Shown: positions 9,245-20,386 of the stretch, piece after piece | How positions within the stretch are numbered: the first letter of the stretch is position 1 | How the letters are laid out: the number at the start of each line of letters is the position of its first letter | Origin: Tsukamurella paurometabola DSM 20162 | GTDB lineage: Bacteria > Actinomycetota > Actinomycetes > Mycobacteriales > Mycobacteriaceae | Direction: 5' to 3' | Assembly: GCF_000092225.1 (NCBI RefSeq) | Contig: NC_014158.1 | Span: forward strand, 3,782,001 to 3,846,000 | Length of the DNA: 64,000 nt | Notes under the pieces: model-generated | Told to the model about the DNA's origin: nothing | The model's input: only the letters and a program-made list of their open reading frames with translations | Databases searched by the model: none | Position numbers and translations under genes: made by a program

Positions 9245-10110
9245 CAGTCCCGCCGAGCGGCGCGGCGATCCGCGATCGCGCCGAGTCCACCGAACACCAG
9301 GCCCACGGCGGCCAGCGCGCCGCCCACCGCGGCCTCGGTCAGGATCCAGGGGCGCATGCTGCGGTCGATCTGGGCTATCGCCGCATCGAAGACGGCCGGG
9401 CTCAGCGCGCCCGCACCGCTCTGTCCGGACAGGTACGACGGTGCCGCCACCCCCAGCAGCCAGGTGACGCCGGCCGCGACGGCGATACCGAGGCCCAGGT
9501 AGAAGATGAGGAACCCGCGGCGGTGCGCCGCGAGCAGCGCGAGCAGTCCGGCGACCACGGCGATCAGTGGCGCGATCCATGCGGCCTGCCGCACGGTATC
9601 GGCGACGGACGCGTACCGTCCGGCCCGGAACAGGTCACGGTTCGCGCCGGTCCCGGACAGGTCGATGGTCACCTTCTCGGGCACCGCGACCTTGACGCCG
9701 TTGGCGGCCGCAACGTCCCGGATCATCGGCGCCAAGTCGATCTCCGCCGTGGTCGCGCCGCTCATCCGCTGATCCGCGGTCGGTTCGACCAACAGCCAGG
9801 AATGGACCTGCCCCACGGCCTGGGTGAACGCACCGGGGAACTGCGGGCTGCGGGTGTACGCGGTGACGTACGGGGTGATCGAGTCCAGCGGCGGCCGGGC
9901 ATCGCCCTGTTCGGTGAGGAGCCGTTGCACCTGCTCGGAGATCTCCTGCGCCATCGCGTCCTGCACCGCACGGTCGCGACCGAGCGGCTCCATCAGCGCC
10001 GTGAACCGGTCGCGGTCGAGAACCTCGCGCTTGGCCCAGTTCGCGGGCACCGCGACGAAGGTGGCAAGGATCGCCACCAGCACCAGCAGGAAGGCCGTGA
10101 AGGAACGCAC
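9241..10110 (-). CDS. Actinobacterial membrane protein of unknown function
   Basis: 289-residue protein with one N-terminal membrane helix (SFTAFLLVLVAILATFVAV), a soluble ~150-residue part and three helices near the C-terminus (AAWIAPLIAVVAGLLALLAA, FLIFYLGLGIAVAAGVTWLL and AAVGGALAAVGLVFGGLGA). The topology suggests an extracytoplasmic middle domain. I do not recognise the family; similar proteins with the layout TM-soluble-3TM are frequent in mycolic-acid bacteria. Start is uncertain: GTG at 10110 is preferred, TTG at 10119 would add three residues. It is coupled to the downstream hydrolase by a 4-nt overlap. Confidence 0.75.
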   Translation of the reverse strand: MRSFTAFLLVLVAILATFVAVPANWAKREVLDRDRFTALMEPLGRDRAVQDAMAQEISEQVQRLLTEQGDARPPLDSITPYVTAYTRSPQFPGAFTQAVGQVHSWLLVEPTADQRMSGATTAEIDLAPMIRDVAAANGVKVAVPEKVTIDLSGTGANRDLFRAGRYASVADTVRQAAWIAPLIAVVAGLLALLAAHRRGFLIFYLGLGIAVAAGVTWLLGVAAPSYLSGQSGAGALSPAVFDAAIAQIDRSMRPWILTEAAVGGALAAVGLVFGGLGAIADRRAARRDW

Positions 10111-10149
10111 GGATGCCAACGTACTGGACGAGCTCGCCGCGACCGCGGA

Positions 10150-11085
10150 TCAGTCGCTGATCAGGTCCTTGCCGCGGCCGACGATCAGTGGATCGGTGGG
10201 CCCGACCACATCGTGGTCCTTGTTGTCGTACTCGAACTTGTTGAGGATGTAGCGCATCGCGTTGAGCCGAGCACGCTTCTTATCGTTGCTCTTGACCACG
10301 GTCCACGGCGCGTGATCGGTGTCGGTGGCGCTGAACACCTCCTCCTTAGCGGCGGTGTAGTCGTCCCACTTGTCGAGCGAGGCCAGGTCCATCGGCGAGA
10401 GTTTCCACTGCCGCACCGGGTCGATCTGACGGATCGCGAAACGGGTGCGCTGTTCGAGCTGGGTCACCGAGAACCAGAACTTGGTGAGGTCGATGCCGTC
10501 CTCGATCAGCATCCGCTCGAACAGGGGAACCTGATGCTCCCAGCGCTCATGCTGTTCATCGCTGCAGAAACCCATCACCCGCTCGACCCCGCCGCGGTTG
10601 TACCAGGACCGGTCGAACAGAACGATCTCGCCGTTCGTCGGGAAGTGGTCGATGTACCGCTGGAAATACCACTCGCCCGCCTCGCGGTCGGTGGGCTTGA
10701 CCAGCGCCACCACCCGCGCGCCACGGGGATTCATGTGCTCCATGAAGCGCTTGATGGTGCCGCCCTTGCCGGCGGCGTCGCGCCCCTCGAAGACGATCAC
10801 CAGACGCTGACCGGTGTCCTTGACCCACCGCTGCAACTTGAGCAGCTCGATCTGCAGCAGCCGCTTCTCCCGCTCGTAGTCGGAGCGGCGCATCCGTTCG
10901 CCGTACGGGTAGCCCTCGCGCCAGGTGTCCACCACGTGCCGCTCCGGCGTCAGCAGCACCGGATCGTCGTCATCGTCGTCGTTGACGGTGAAGCCGTCGG
11001 TAGCCCGCAGATCCACGATCTTCTGCAGCGCCTCGCGGCCGCTCACGGCACTCAAATCGATACCCACGGGCAGATCCAGATCCAT
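10150..11085 (-). CDS. ppk2: Polyphosphate kinase 2
   Basis: 311-residue single-domain PPK2, which moves phosphate between polyphosphate and nucleotides (mostly making GTP or ATP from the diphosphate). Walker A GRDAAGKGG and the Walker B region VLFDRSWYNRGGVERVMGF are intact, followed by the lid-module arginines and KLSPMD. The N-terminal ~80 residues include an acidic run of six aspartates, outside the catalytic core. Start ATG at 11085; a GTG one codon upstream is possible. The gene stands alone, divergent from the TetR gene with 96 bp between them. Confidence 0.95.
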   Translation of the reverse strand: MDLDLPVGIDLSAVSGREALQKIVDLRATDGFTVNDDDDDDPVLLTPERHVVDTWREGYPYGERMRRSDYEREKRLLQIELLKLQRWVKDTGQRLVIVFEGRDAAGKGGTIKRFMEHMNPRGARVVALVKPTDREAGEWYFQRYIDHFPTNGEIVLFDRSWYNRGGVERVMGFCSDEQHERWEHQVPLFERMLIEDGIDLTKFWFSVTQLEQRTRFAIRQIDPVRQWKLSPMDLASLDKWDDYTAAKEEVFSATDTDHAPWTVVKSNDKKRARLNAMRYILNKFEYDNKDHDVVGPTDPLIVGRGKDLISD

Positions 11086-11181
11086 CACGCGCGGAAGGCT
11101 ACGGTCGGCGTCCGTCGGACGAGTGAACACCGCGTGAACGCGAGACGTTCCCGGTGGCGAGTACCGAGTAAAGTGGATCTG

Positions 11182-11829
11182 ATGTCGACCACCACCGGAT
11201 CCCGCCGCCGCGCCGAGCACCTCGGCCCGGAGCGCCGCCGTCCCCAGGTGCTGGACGCCGCGCTGGAGATCGCCGCCCGCGACGGCCTCGCCGCGGTGAC
11301 CATCGGCACCGTCGCCGATCGACTGCAGGTGACCCGGCCGGTGATCTACTCCTGTTTCCCGGACCGGGTCGCGCTCATCACCGAGCTGCTCGACCGCGAG
11401 ACCGAGAAGATGATGGCCTATGTGCTCACCTCGCTGCACAACGCGCACGGCGAAGACCCGGAGCGGGCCTTCATCATCGGCGTGCAAGGCCTGTTGGCGG
11501 CCGTGAACGAGCGCGCCGACACCTGGCAGTTGCTGTTCTCCGGGATCACCGATCCCGAGGTGGTGCACCGCGTGCAGGGCGCGCGGGCCACGCTCGCGAA
11601 ACAGGCCGAGGATTGGATCCGCCCGGCCCTGATCCGCTGGTGGGACATGCAGGATCTGGACCAGAAGCTGCCGATGCTGATGGAGCTGTTCGTCTCCGCG
11701 TGCGAAGCGGCGGTGCGCACCATGCTGGCGGACCGTCCCGACGACGCCGGGCCGCAGTGGCGCGGCGATTCGGACCGGATCGGTGAGTTCTACGGCTCCG
11801 CGATCTACCGCGCCTTCCACGGCGCGTGA
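11182..11829 (+). CDS. TetR/AcrR family transcriptional regulator
   Basis: 215-residue regulator. The DNA-binding helix-turn-helix is at about residues 20-65 (ITIGTVADRLQVTRPVIYSCFPDR), where the usual YYHF of the recognition helix reads IYSCF. The C-terminal helical ligand domain is TetR-like with ~140 residues. It is divergent from ppk2 and its 3' end lies 33 bp from the convergent end of the siderophore operon. It may regulate ppk2 or itself; nothing in the sequence ties it to iron. Confidence 0.9.
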   Translation: MSTTTGSRRRAEHLGPERRRPQVLDAALEIAARDGLAAVTIGTVADRLQVTRPVIYSCFPDRVALITELLDRETEKMMAYVLTSLHNAHGEDPERAFIIGVQGLLAAVNERADTWQLLFSGITDPEVVHRVQGARATLAKQAEDWIRPALIRWWDMQDLDQKLPMLMELFVSACEAAVRTMLADRPDDAGPQWRGDSDRIGEFYGSAIYRAFHGA

Positions 11830-11862
11830 ATCCCGTCCCGGCGCACCTTCTCCCGGCGCCGG

Positions 11863-12969
11863 TCAAGGCACGAGCGCGGTGACCGGAAACGGCCCCAGCA
11901 CGGTGCGCAGCTTGTTGCGGGTCTCGTCGAGTTCGGCGTCGGGCTCGGACCCGGCCACGATGCCGCCGCCCGCGGTGGCCCGCAGCCGGGTCCCGGCCGG
12001 GTCGAGCTCCGCGCTGCGGATGGTCACGCGCCAGTGCCCGTCACCGTCCGCGGTGGTGTATCCGACGGCACCGGCGTAGAAGCCCCGGTCGCCCTCGAGC
12101 TCGGCGATGGTCCGGGCGGCGGCGAGGCGGGGGGAACCGCACACCGCGGGCGTGGGGTGCAACGCCAGCGCGAGGTCGAGGGCGGTGATCGACGGGTCCT
12201 TCAGTCGCCCGACGATCATGCTGCCCAGGTGCCACACGGGCCCGGCGCGGCTCACCGACGGTGCCGCCGGCACGTCGAGCGCGGTGCACAGCGGGCCCAG
12301 CGCGGCGGCGATCTCATCGACCACGTACGCGTGTTCCTCGCGATCCTTCGGCGACTCCAGGAGGCCGTCGGGCTCGGTGGCGGTACCGGCGAAGGGATGG
12401 CAGGACACGCGGTCGCCGTCGCGGCGCACCAGGATCTCCGGCGTCGAGCCCACCAGCCAGCGGCCGGCGAAGCCGGTTCCGGCGGGGCTCAGGTCCACGG
12501 CGAAGCCGTTGCCGTTGGCGTCGCGGGAGCGCAGCACCTCGGCCAGGATCAGCGGGTCGATGGGCTCGGCCGCGGCGAAGTCGACGGCACGTGCCAGCAC
12601 CACCTTCTGCAGGTCACCGCGGCGGATCAGGTCCACAGCGCGGCGCACCCGGGCGATGTGCTCGTCCGGTGCGGGGATCTCGGCCAGCTGGGTGAGCGCT
12701 GGCAGCTCCGGCAGGTCCGGCGCCGTCGGGAGGTCGGGGGCATGGCGGGTACTGAGGGCCTCGGGGACCGTGAGCGCAGCGGGTGCGGTGAGGTCGAAGG
12801 GCAATGCCCCGACCACGGCACCCGATCCGCGGCCGATCCCGCTGCGCAGCGCTTCCGCCGCGACCCGGGGGTCGGTGTACTCCGCGGCCACGCCGGTGCC
12901 CACCCGCTCCGCGCCGCCGGTGGCGAACACGAAGTGGGGCCGCGCACCGTCGGCGGTCCTATCGGTCAT
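11863..12969 (-). CDS. dhbC: Isochorismate synthase
   Basis: 368-residue enzyme converting chorismate to isochorismate, the first step toward 2,3-dihydroxybenzoate (DHB). The chorismate-binding core is complete: LQKVVLAR with the general base Lys, FAGTATEP, SPKDREEHAYVVDEI, HPTPAVCGSP and the end GGGIVAGSEPDAELDET. MbtI-type salicylate synthases have a similar fold, but the companions dhbB and dhbA downstream in the pathway show the product must be isochorismate. Start ATG at 12969 overlaps the dhbB stop by 4 nt. It is the last gene of the nine-gene siderophore operon. Confidence 0.95.
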   Translation of the reverse strand: MTDRTADGARPHFVFATGGAERVGTGVAAEYTDPRVAAEALRSGIGRGSGAVVGALPFDLTAPAALTVPEALSTRHAPDLPTAPDLPELPALTQLAEIPAPDEHIARVRRAVDLIRRGDLQKVVLARAVDFAAAEPIDPLILAEVLRSRDANGNGFAVDLSPAGTGFAGRWLVGSTPEILVRRDGDRVSCHPFAGTATEPDGLLESPKDREEHAYVVDEIAAALGPLCTALDVPAAPSVSRAGPVWHLGSMIVGRLKDPSITALDLALALHPTPAVCGSPRLAAARTIAELEGDRGFYAGAVGYTTADGDGHWRVTIRSAELDPAGTRLRATAGGGIVAGSEPDAELDETRNKLRTVLGPFPVTALVP

Positions 12970-13585
12970 CGAAGTGCCTCTCGCACGCTGTCCGTGGTCT
13001 CCACTCTGCCGCATCGTCCGGCCACGTACTGCAGTGCTCGCGCATGTTCGTCGGCGGAGAAGTCCGCGACGGCGTCCCGGACCACGAAGGGCTGGATATC
13101 GCGCATGAAGGCATCGAGCGCGGTGGTCATGATCCCGATGTGGGCGTAGATGCCCGCAATCACCAGCTGGTCACGGCCCCAGGTCCGCATCCGGTCCGCG
13201 AGATCGGACTTGGCGAAGGCGCTGTAGCGCCACTTGGTCAGCAGCACGTCGCTGTCCGCGGGCGCCAGTTCGTCGATGATCGCCTCGTTCTCCGGGGACA
13301 GGCCGGGGCCCCAGAAGTCGATGAGTAGCGCCCGCTCCTCGGGATCCTGATCGCCCGGCTGTGCCGTGTACACCACCGGCACGCCGGCGACGCGGGCCGC
13401 GTCGAGCAGGGCTGCGATGTTCGGAACCACAGTGGCGAGCGGCTGCTGATCGCGTTCGAAGGGCCGCACGAAGTGCTCCTGCATGTCGTGGATCAGGAGC
13501 ACCGCCCGGGCGGGGTCGGGGGTCCATTCGACGGTGTCGGCGCAGTCGACCTCGGGCAGGTCGTAGGCGACCGTCTTCGGCAGGC

Positions 13586-13589
<4 letters not shown>
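12966..13589 (-). CDS. dhbB: Isochorismatase without aryl carrier domain
   Basis: 207-residue enzyme hydrolysing isochorismate to 2,3-dihydro-2,3-dihydroxybenzoate and pyruvate. Seen: LLIHDMQEHF (catalytic Asp), LTKWRYSAF (Lys) and IAGIYAHIGIMTTALDAFM, which lacks the usual Cys exactly as EntB does. E. coli EntB and B. subtilis DhbB are about 285-310 residues because an aryl carrier protein is fused at the C-terminus. Here the protein ends right after the isochorismatase domain, and the carrier is encoded separately at 22706-22930. GTG start overlapping the dhbE stop by 4 nt. Confidence 0.95.
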
Positions 13590-15258
<1,669 letters not shown>

Positions 15259-15262
<4 letters not shown>

Positions 15263-16011
15263 ACGGTGGCGCCTCCGTCCACGGTGAGGATCTGCGCCGT
15301 GATGTGCCGGGCGGCGGGCGAGAGCAGGTAGTCGATGGCGCCGGCGATGTCCTCCGGATCGGCGATCCGGCCCAGCGGGATCCCCAGCCGGTGCCGGGAC
15401 AGGTCGCCGGCGACCGCGGAGCGGACCGCGGCCTCGCCGCCGAAAGCGGTCTGCATCGGCGTGGCGGTGGAGCCGGGAGCCACCACGTTGATTCGCACCC
15501 CGCGGTCGGCCACCTCCAGCGCCAGCGTGAGCGTCACCGAGTGCGCGGCGGCCTTCGAGGCGCCGTACGCGCCCAGGCCCACGCGGGGGCCGTTACCGGC
15601 ATTGGAACCCACCACGACCACGGAACCATTGCCGCGCTGGGCCATCCGCGAGGCAGCAGCGGTCAGCACCGCGACCGTGCCCGCCAGGTTCACCGAGATC
15701 GCGGTGTCCCAGTCGGCCTCCGTCGCATCCAGTACCGGGCCGGCGACGAGGACGCCCGCACAGTGCGCAACACGGTCGACGGGGCCGGTGGTGCGTTCCG
15801 CGGCGTCCAGCGCCGCGACCACCGCCGCCCGGTCGGACACATCGACCACGTGGGAGGTCGCGACGCCACCTGCGGCGGCCACGGCCCGGGCAGTGACGAC
15901 CAGGCCGTCGGCGTCGCGATCGGCGAGGGCGACGGGGCCGTGCTCAGCCAGCCGCAGAGCGGTCGCCGCCCCGATACCGGAGGCGGCACCGGTGATGAAG
16001 GTGTGGGCCAT
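15259..16011 (-). CDS. dhbA: 2,3-dihydro-2,3-dihydroxybenzoate dehydrogenase
   Basis: 250-residue short-chain dehydrogenase, the last step of DHB synthesis (NAD-dependent oxidation to the aromatic catechol). Seen: cofactor motif GAASGIG near the N-terminus, HCAGVL, active-site Ser region VVGSNAG and YGASK (Tyr/Lys). The C-terminal GRIADPEDIAGAIDYLLSPAARHITAQILTVDGGA is the usual SDR tail. Assignment to DhbA/EntA rather than another SDR rests on its position between dhbE and the siderophore genes. Start ATG 16011 overlaps the stop of the upstream flavoprotein gene. Confidence 0.92.
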
Positions 16012-16880
16012 CAGTGATCGTCCTCATCGAAGTCGGCGACGCCGCGTTTCCAGTAGCCGGTGATGTCGGTGTCGTGCCGGGGCAGCTTCCAGGCATCGGC
16101 GACCCAGCGGCGCAGCGGTTTCAGCGTGCCGGCTTCACCCGCCAGCCAGCAGTACCAGCGCTCCCCTTCGGGCACGCTCTGCGGGAGCGCGGCGACGGCT
16201 CGTTCGAGCACATCGGAGGTGCCGGGTGCGGCGGCCCCGCGGTGCAGCCAGTGCACCTCGAAACCGGACGGCGGATCGAGCGGGATCTCCTCGCCTGCAT
16301 CGGCGACCTCGATCAGCGCCCAGCCCGCCGCATCGCGCGGGAGCTCTTCGAGCCACCGGTCGATCGCGGGCAGCGCCGTGATATCGCCGGCCAGCAGGTA
16401 GCGGGTGTAGACGGGCGGCACCACCACACCGCCGGGAGGGCCGGCCACATGCAGGCGCTCCCCAGGGGTCACGGTCTGGGCCCAGGTGGATCCGAGTCCG
16501 CCGTCGTGCAGGGCGATGTCGATATCGAGCTCGCCCGCTGCCGCGTCATACCGGCGCACGGTGTACTCGCGGGTGACGGGCCGCGCGTCGCGCGGCCAGG
16601 ACAGCATGAGGCCGTTGCGCTGCGGGAGGCGCAGCACGCCATCCTCGCCGGGGAGAACGAACTTCACGTGATCGTCGGCGGCGTACGTGAGGAAGCCGTC
16701 GAGTTCTTCGCCGCCGAGCGTCACCCGGATCAGTGCGGAACCGATCCGGGTGGTGCGCAGTACCTCCAGATCACGGAGCCCGATCGGGTAGGGCACCCGG
16801 TCGGCGCCGATCGTAGCGCCGGCCAGCACCTCCTCGATCCGTTCCCGGTGCCGGGCACGGTGATCCACACGTGCGGTCAT
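16011..16880 (-). CDS. Siderophore-interacting flavoprotein (ferric-siderophore reductase, SIP family)
   Basis: 289-residue cytoplasmic ferric-siderophore reductase. FAD-binding REYTVRRYD and the following DGGLGSTWAQTVTPGERLHVAGPPGG are SIP signatures; the C-terminal part WYCWLAGEAGTLKPLRRWV contacts NAD(P)H, and it ends GYWKRG as in ViuB-like proteins. It is the gene directly downstream of the two half ABC transporters and overlaps them by 4 nt. In mycobacterial IrtA a domain of this family is fused to the ABC half-transporter; here it is a separate polypeptide. It likely reduces Fe(III) from the imported siderophore. Confidence 0.92.
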   Translation of the reverse strand: MTARVDHRARHRERIEEVLAGATIGADRVPYPIGLRDLEVLRTTRIGSALIRVTLGGEELDGFLTYAADDHVKFVLPGEDGVLRLPQRNGLMLSWPRDARPVTREYTVRRYDAAAGELDIDIALHDGGLGSTWAQTVTPGERLHVAGPPGGVVVPPVYTRYLLAGDITALPAIDRWLEELPRDAAGWALIEVADAGEEIPLDPPSGFEVHWLHRGAAAPGTSDVLERAVAALPQSVPEGERWYCWLAGEAGTLKPLRRWVADAWKLPRHDTDITGYWKRGVADFDEDDH

Positions 16881-18706
16881 GTCAGCTCCTCATCGGGTGT
16901 ATCGGCGTCGGCCCGGCCACGGGACCATGCGGCCCATAGCTCGGCGTACGCGCCGCCGGCCGCGGCGAGCTCGCTGTGCGGGCCGCGCTCACTGATCCGG
17001 CCGCCGCTCATGAGCACCACCTCATCGGCGCGGGCGGCCTGCGCCAGCCGGTGCGCGATCACGACAGCAGTGCGCCCCTGGGTGATCCGCTCCGCGGCGT
17101 CCTCCAGTTCGGCCGCACCGGCCGACCCCGCCTCGGCGGTGGCCTCGTCGAGGATCACCACCGGCGGGTCGAGCAGGGCCACGCGGGCGAGCGCAACCTG
17201 CTGCGCCTGCACCGGGGTCAGTGCGACGCCCTGCGCACCGACGACGACGTCGAGACCGGTGCGGCCCGCACCCTCGAGTTCTTCGGCCCAGGTGCGTGCG
17301 CCGGCCATGTCCAGGGCGGCAAGAAGCTCGTCGTCGCCGGCCTCGGGCCGCGCGAGCAGCAGATCGTCGCGGAGCGGTCCGGCGAAGACGTGCACGTCCT
17401 GCGTCACCAGGCAGATCTGCCGGGCGCGCTGCGCGGGGTCGAGTCCCGCGGTGTCGGCGCCGTCGAGCCGGACGGTGCCGCTACCCGCGGGTCGGGCACC
17501 GGCGAGGATCGCCGCGAGCGTCGACTTGCCCGCGCCGGATGCGCCGACCACGGCCACCGTACTCCCCGCGGCCACATCGAGATCCACATCGTGCAGCACG
17601 TCGCGGCCGCCGTAGGAGAACCGGATGCGCTCGGCACGCAGATCGCCGCGGGCTCGCTCCACCGGTGCCGCGACGGGTCCGTCAGTGAGCTCGTCCGCCT
17701 CGACGATCACGCCGACCACACGCTGCAGCGACGCCGTCGCTGACGAGATGGGGTCGACCACCAGCATGAGCTGGCCGATGGGCCCGAACAGCCGGAGGAA
17801 GTACAGTGTCGCGGCGGTCACCATACCGACCGTGACATCCCCGATGCGCACCAACTGGAAACCGATGCCCAGGAGCAGCGCCATCCCCAGCCATTCGGCG
17901 AAGTTGACGCGCCCGAAGAGCCGGTTGTTGATCACCCGGATGACGACGGCGAGCCGTACCACCGCCCAGGAGTGCTCACTGATGAGGGCGCGCCGCTCGT
18001 TCTGCAGGCCGAAGGCCCGGACCGTCGGCAGCCCCCGGATCGAGGCCAGCAGTTCGGCGGCCCGGCGGCCGCGCCGCCGGCGCTCCTCGAGGTACTTCTC
18101 CGGCGCCTGCCGGCGGTAGCGGCGCAGGGCGAAGTAGTAGACGGGCGCCAGCGCGAAGACGATGAGAGAGAACCGCCAGTCGAGCGCGGCCATTCCCACG
18201 AGCGTCACCGCGACCGCGAATCCCGCGCCGGTGATCGACGGCAGGGTCTCGTTGACGGTCTGCGTCAGCACCGTGACGTCGTCGGTGGTGCGGGCGATCA
18301 GATCGCCCGGCCCCACCTTCTCCAGACGCCCGAGCGGCAGGTGCACGCCACTGTCGATCACGCGCTCGCGCAGGCGCGCGATCACCCGGTCGACCGCGCC
18401 CGCCATGAGCACGAAACCGATGGCGGTGAGCAGCGCCGACAGCACCGTGGCGATGAGCATCGCGGCTCCCGCCAGCCAGACGGCGGCCGTGCCGGTCTGC
18501 CCGAACACCGCGGTCCCCGACTGCGCCAGGTCCACGATCGAGCCCATCAACCGCGGCGTCACGAGTGCCGCACCGGCCCCGCCGACGAGGAGCACGAATG
18601 CGGCGACGATCCGGGCGCGGTGCGGCCGCGCGGCCGCACCGACGACGGCCCGCACCTGGCGGGTGCTCGCCACTGTCAGATGCTGCCGGGAGTCCGTCGT
18701 GGTCAT
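16877..18706 (-). CDS. Half ABC transporter (TMD-NBD) with degenerate signature motif
   Basis: 609-residue half-transporter: six-helix membrane domain (residues ~30-330) followed by a nucleotide-binding domain. Walker [10 protein letters not shown], Walker B VVILDE and the H-loop His in VVIAHRLAQ are intact. The ABC signature, normally LSGGQ, reads LTPVQAQQ, and the D-loop Asp (usually SALD) is replaced by AEAG. Such a domain cannot complete the partner's ATP site. The upstream half-transporter has the opposite defects, so the two should form one heterodimer. Position next to the SIP flavoprotein recalls IrtAB (mycobactin import) and YbtPQ; export is also possible. 4-nt overlaps on both sides. 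Confidence 0.9.
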   Translation of the reverse strand: MTTTDSRQHLTVASTRQVRAVVGAAARPHRARIVAAFVLLVGGAGAALVTPRLMGSIVDLAQSGTAVFGQTGTAAVWLAGAAMLIATVLSALLTAIGFVLMAGAVDRVIARLRERVIDSGVHLPLGRLEKVGPGDLIARTTDDVTVLTQTVNETLPSITGAGFAVAVTLVGMAALDWRFSLIVFALAPVYYFALRRYRRQAPEKYLEERRRRGRRAAELLASIRGLPTVRAFGLQNERRALISEHSWAVVRLAVVIRVINNRLFGRVNFAEWLGMALLLGIGFQLVRIGDVTVGMVTAATLYFLRLFGPIGQLMLVVDPISSATASLQRVVGVIVEADELTDGPVAAPVERARGDLRAERIRFSYGGRDVLHDVDLDVAAGSTVAVVGASGAGKSTLAAILAGARPAGSGTVRLDGADTAGLDPAQRARQICLVTQDVHVFAGPLRDDLLLARPEAGDDELLAALDMAGARTWAEELEGAGRTGLDVVVGAQGVALTPVQAQQVALARVALLDPPVVILDEATAEAGSAGAAELEDAAERITQGRTAVVIAHRLAQAARADEVVLMSGGRISERGPHSELAAAGGAYAELWAAWSRGRADADTPDEELT

Positions 18707-20385
18707 GTCCGCACCCCCTCGGCGGTCGGACCGGACCGCTGCGCGGCGGCGGCCCGCCAGGCGGGTGAGCCGGTGAGCACGAGCGTGGTGCGGCCGGTGC
18801 GCAGCCGGGTCACCCGATCGACGATCGTGGCCTCGGTGACGGAGTCGACCGCGGTGGTCGGGTCGTCGAGCACGAGCACATCGGGGTCGGCGTAGAGCGC
18901 GCGGGCGAGGGCGACGCGCTGGCGCTGCCCGCCGGACAGGGCTGTGCCGCCCTCTCCCACATCGGCGTTCAGTGCTCCGCCGTCGGCGTCGTCGGCGATC
19001 AGGTCGTCGAGTCCGGCGGCGAGCACTGCCGCGTCGAGGGTGACGGGGCTGTCGGGCCGGCGCTCGTGGACGCCGCCGAGCTCGACGTTGTCGCGCACGC
19101 TTCCTTCGAACAGGTCGCCCAGGTGCGGTGCCACCAGTACCGCGTGGCGCAGGCGGTCCGGGGCGATATCGCCGACGTCGGTGCCGCCGATGCGGGCGAG
19201 CCCGGCGGGCGGCGGCTCATTGAGCGACAGCGCGGATGTCACGGCGGTGGCATCGGCGGCCGGCACCGTGAGAACGGTGAGTGCCCGCTCGGGAACGTGC
19301 ACGTCGTCTCCGCCGATCCGCAGGGTGAGCGCGCCCGGGGGCACCGTCGCATCGCCCTGGTCGGGCAGCAGCGACGGTGCCTGCAAAACCGACAGCACTC
19401 GGGCGGCGGAGGCCTTTCCCGACGCCCACAAGACGCTGGCGACCTTGCCGATGAAGTTCATGGGCTCGGTGAGCAACTGGGCGAGGCCGACCACGGTGAT
19501 GAGCTCACCGACGGTGATGGCACCGCTCACGGCTTGCACGCCGGCCACCACGGCGATCGCGGCCACGAAGACTCCGCCGAACACGGTGAGCGTCCCCGAG
19601 AGCCGCGCGGAGGCTCGATTGGCGTGCAGCGTGGCGGCGAGCGCGCTCTGCGAACGCAGCCGGTATCGCTGCACCGCCGCGTCTTCGGCTCCGAGGCCCT
19701 TGACCACCCGCACGCCGTGCATGAGATCGGCGGCGGTGCCCGCGGCCCCGGCGGCCTCGCGCTGCTGGCCGGCGACCCGCTTCGACAGCGGCCCTCCGAT
19801 GCGGTCCGAGAGCACCACGACACCGACCGCTCCGACCAGCGTGGCGACCCCGAGCGGCCAGGAGATGGTGAGCAGCACGACGGCGGCGAACACGATGCCG
19901 ACGAGGTTGCCCACCGGGTAGATCAGCACGCCCTTGGTCCGCGCCACGGCGTTGGTATCGGCCGAGGAGATCGACAGCAGTTCGCCCGGCATCCGGCGGG
20001 GCCCGCCCAATCCGCGCGGGTCCAGGATCCGGTCGCTGATCCGCATCCGCAGCCCGTGGTCGACGAAGTTCATCGCGATCCAGCCGAGCCGCGAGGCGTA
20101 GCGGAAACTGAACGAGAGCACCGCGAAGGTGGCCGCGAGCAACAGGATCCAGCGCACCAGGGCCGCACCGTCGCCGGTGGCGACGCCGCGGTCAATCGCC
20201 CGCCCCACGATCACCGGGACGAGCATCTCGCCCAGCTGGTGCAGTGCCGACAGTGCCACCGCCGGAATCATGTAGCGCGGATGCGCGGTCATGCTGCGCC
20301 AGAGCAGCGTCCGGGGGCCGGTGTCGGCATCGACCTCGGGGACGCTGACGACGCTGTCGGCGCGGGTGGTTCGGTGGTCGGTCAT
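18703..20385 (-). CDS. Half ABC transporter (TMD-NBD) with lost Walker A
   Basis: 560-residue half-transporter with an ordinary six-helix membrane domain (residues ~30-320). In the nucleotide-binding domain the place of the Walker A loop reads [19 protein letters not shown], with no GxxGxGK[ST] and no lysine. The catalytic Glu after Walker B is Asp ([12 protein letters not shown]), and the H-loop region [13 protein letters not shown] has no His. By contrast the ABC signature [15 protein letters not shown] and the D-loop Asp are perfect. This is the mirror image of the downstream half-transporter. I conclude it supplies only the signature half of the single competent ATP site. It ends 4 nt inside the next gene and starts just after the formyltransferase stop. 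Confidence 0.9.
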   Translation of the reverse strand: MTDHRTTRADSVVSVPEVDADTGPRTLLWRSMTAHPRYMIPAVALSALHQLGEMLVPVIVGRAIDRGVATGDGAALVRWILLLAATFAVLSFSFRYASRLGWIAMNFVDHGLRMRISDRILDPRGLGGPRRMPGELLSISSADTNAVARTKGVLIYPVGNLVGIVFAAVVLLTISWPLGVATLVGAVGVVVLSDRIGGPLSKRVAGQQREAAGAAGTAADLMHGVRVVKGLGAEDAAVQRYRLRSQSALAATLHANRASARLSGTLTVFGGVFVAAIAVVAGVQAVSGAITVGELITVVGLAQLLTEPMNFIGKVASVLWASGKASAARVLSVLQAPSLLPDQGDATVPPGALTLRIGGDDVHVPERALTVLTVPAADATAVTSALSLNEPPPAGLARIGGTDVGDIAPDRLRHAVLVAPHLGDLFEGSVRDNVELGGVHERRPDSPVTLDAAVLAAGLDDLIADDADGGALNADVGEGGTALSGGQRQRVALARALYADPDVLVLDDPTTAVDSVTEATIVDRVTRLRTGRTTLVLTGSPAWRAAAAQRSGPTAEGVRT

Positions 20386-20386
20386 A

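Noticed and set aside
18703-20385. Pseudogene status of the half-transporter with no Walker A
   Set aside because: The frame is fully open, coupled by overlap to its neighbours, and keeps a perfect signature motif. The partner has complementary losses, which argues for co-evolution rather than decay.
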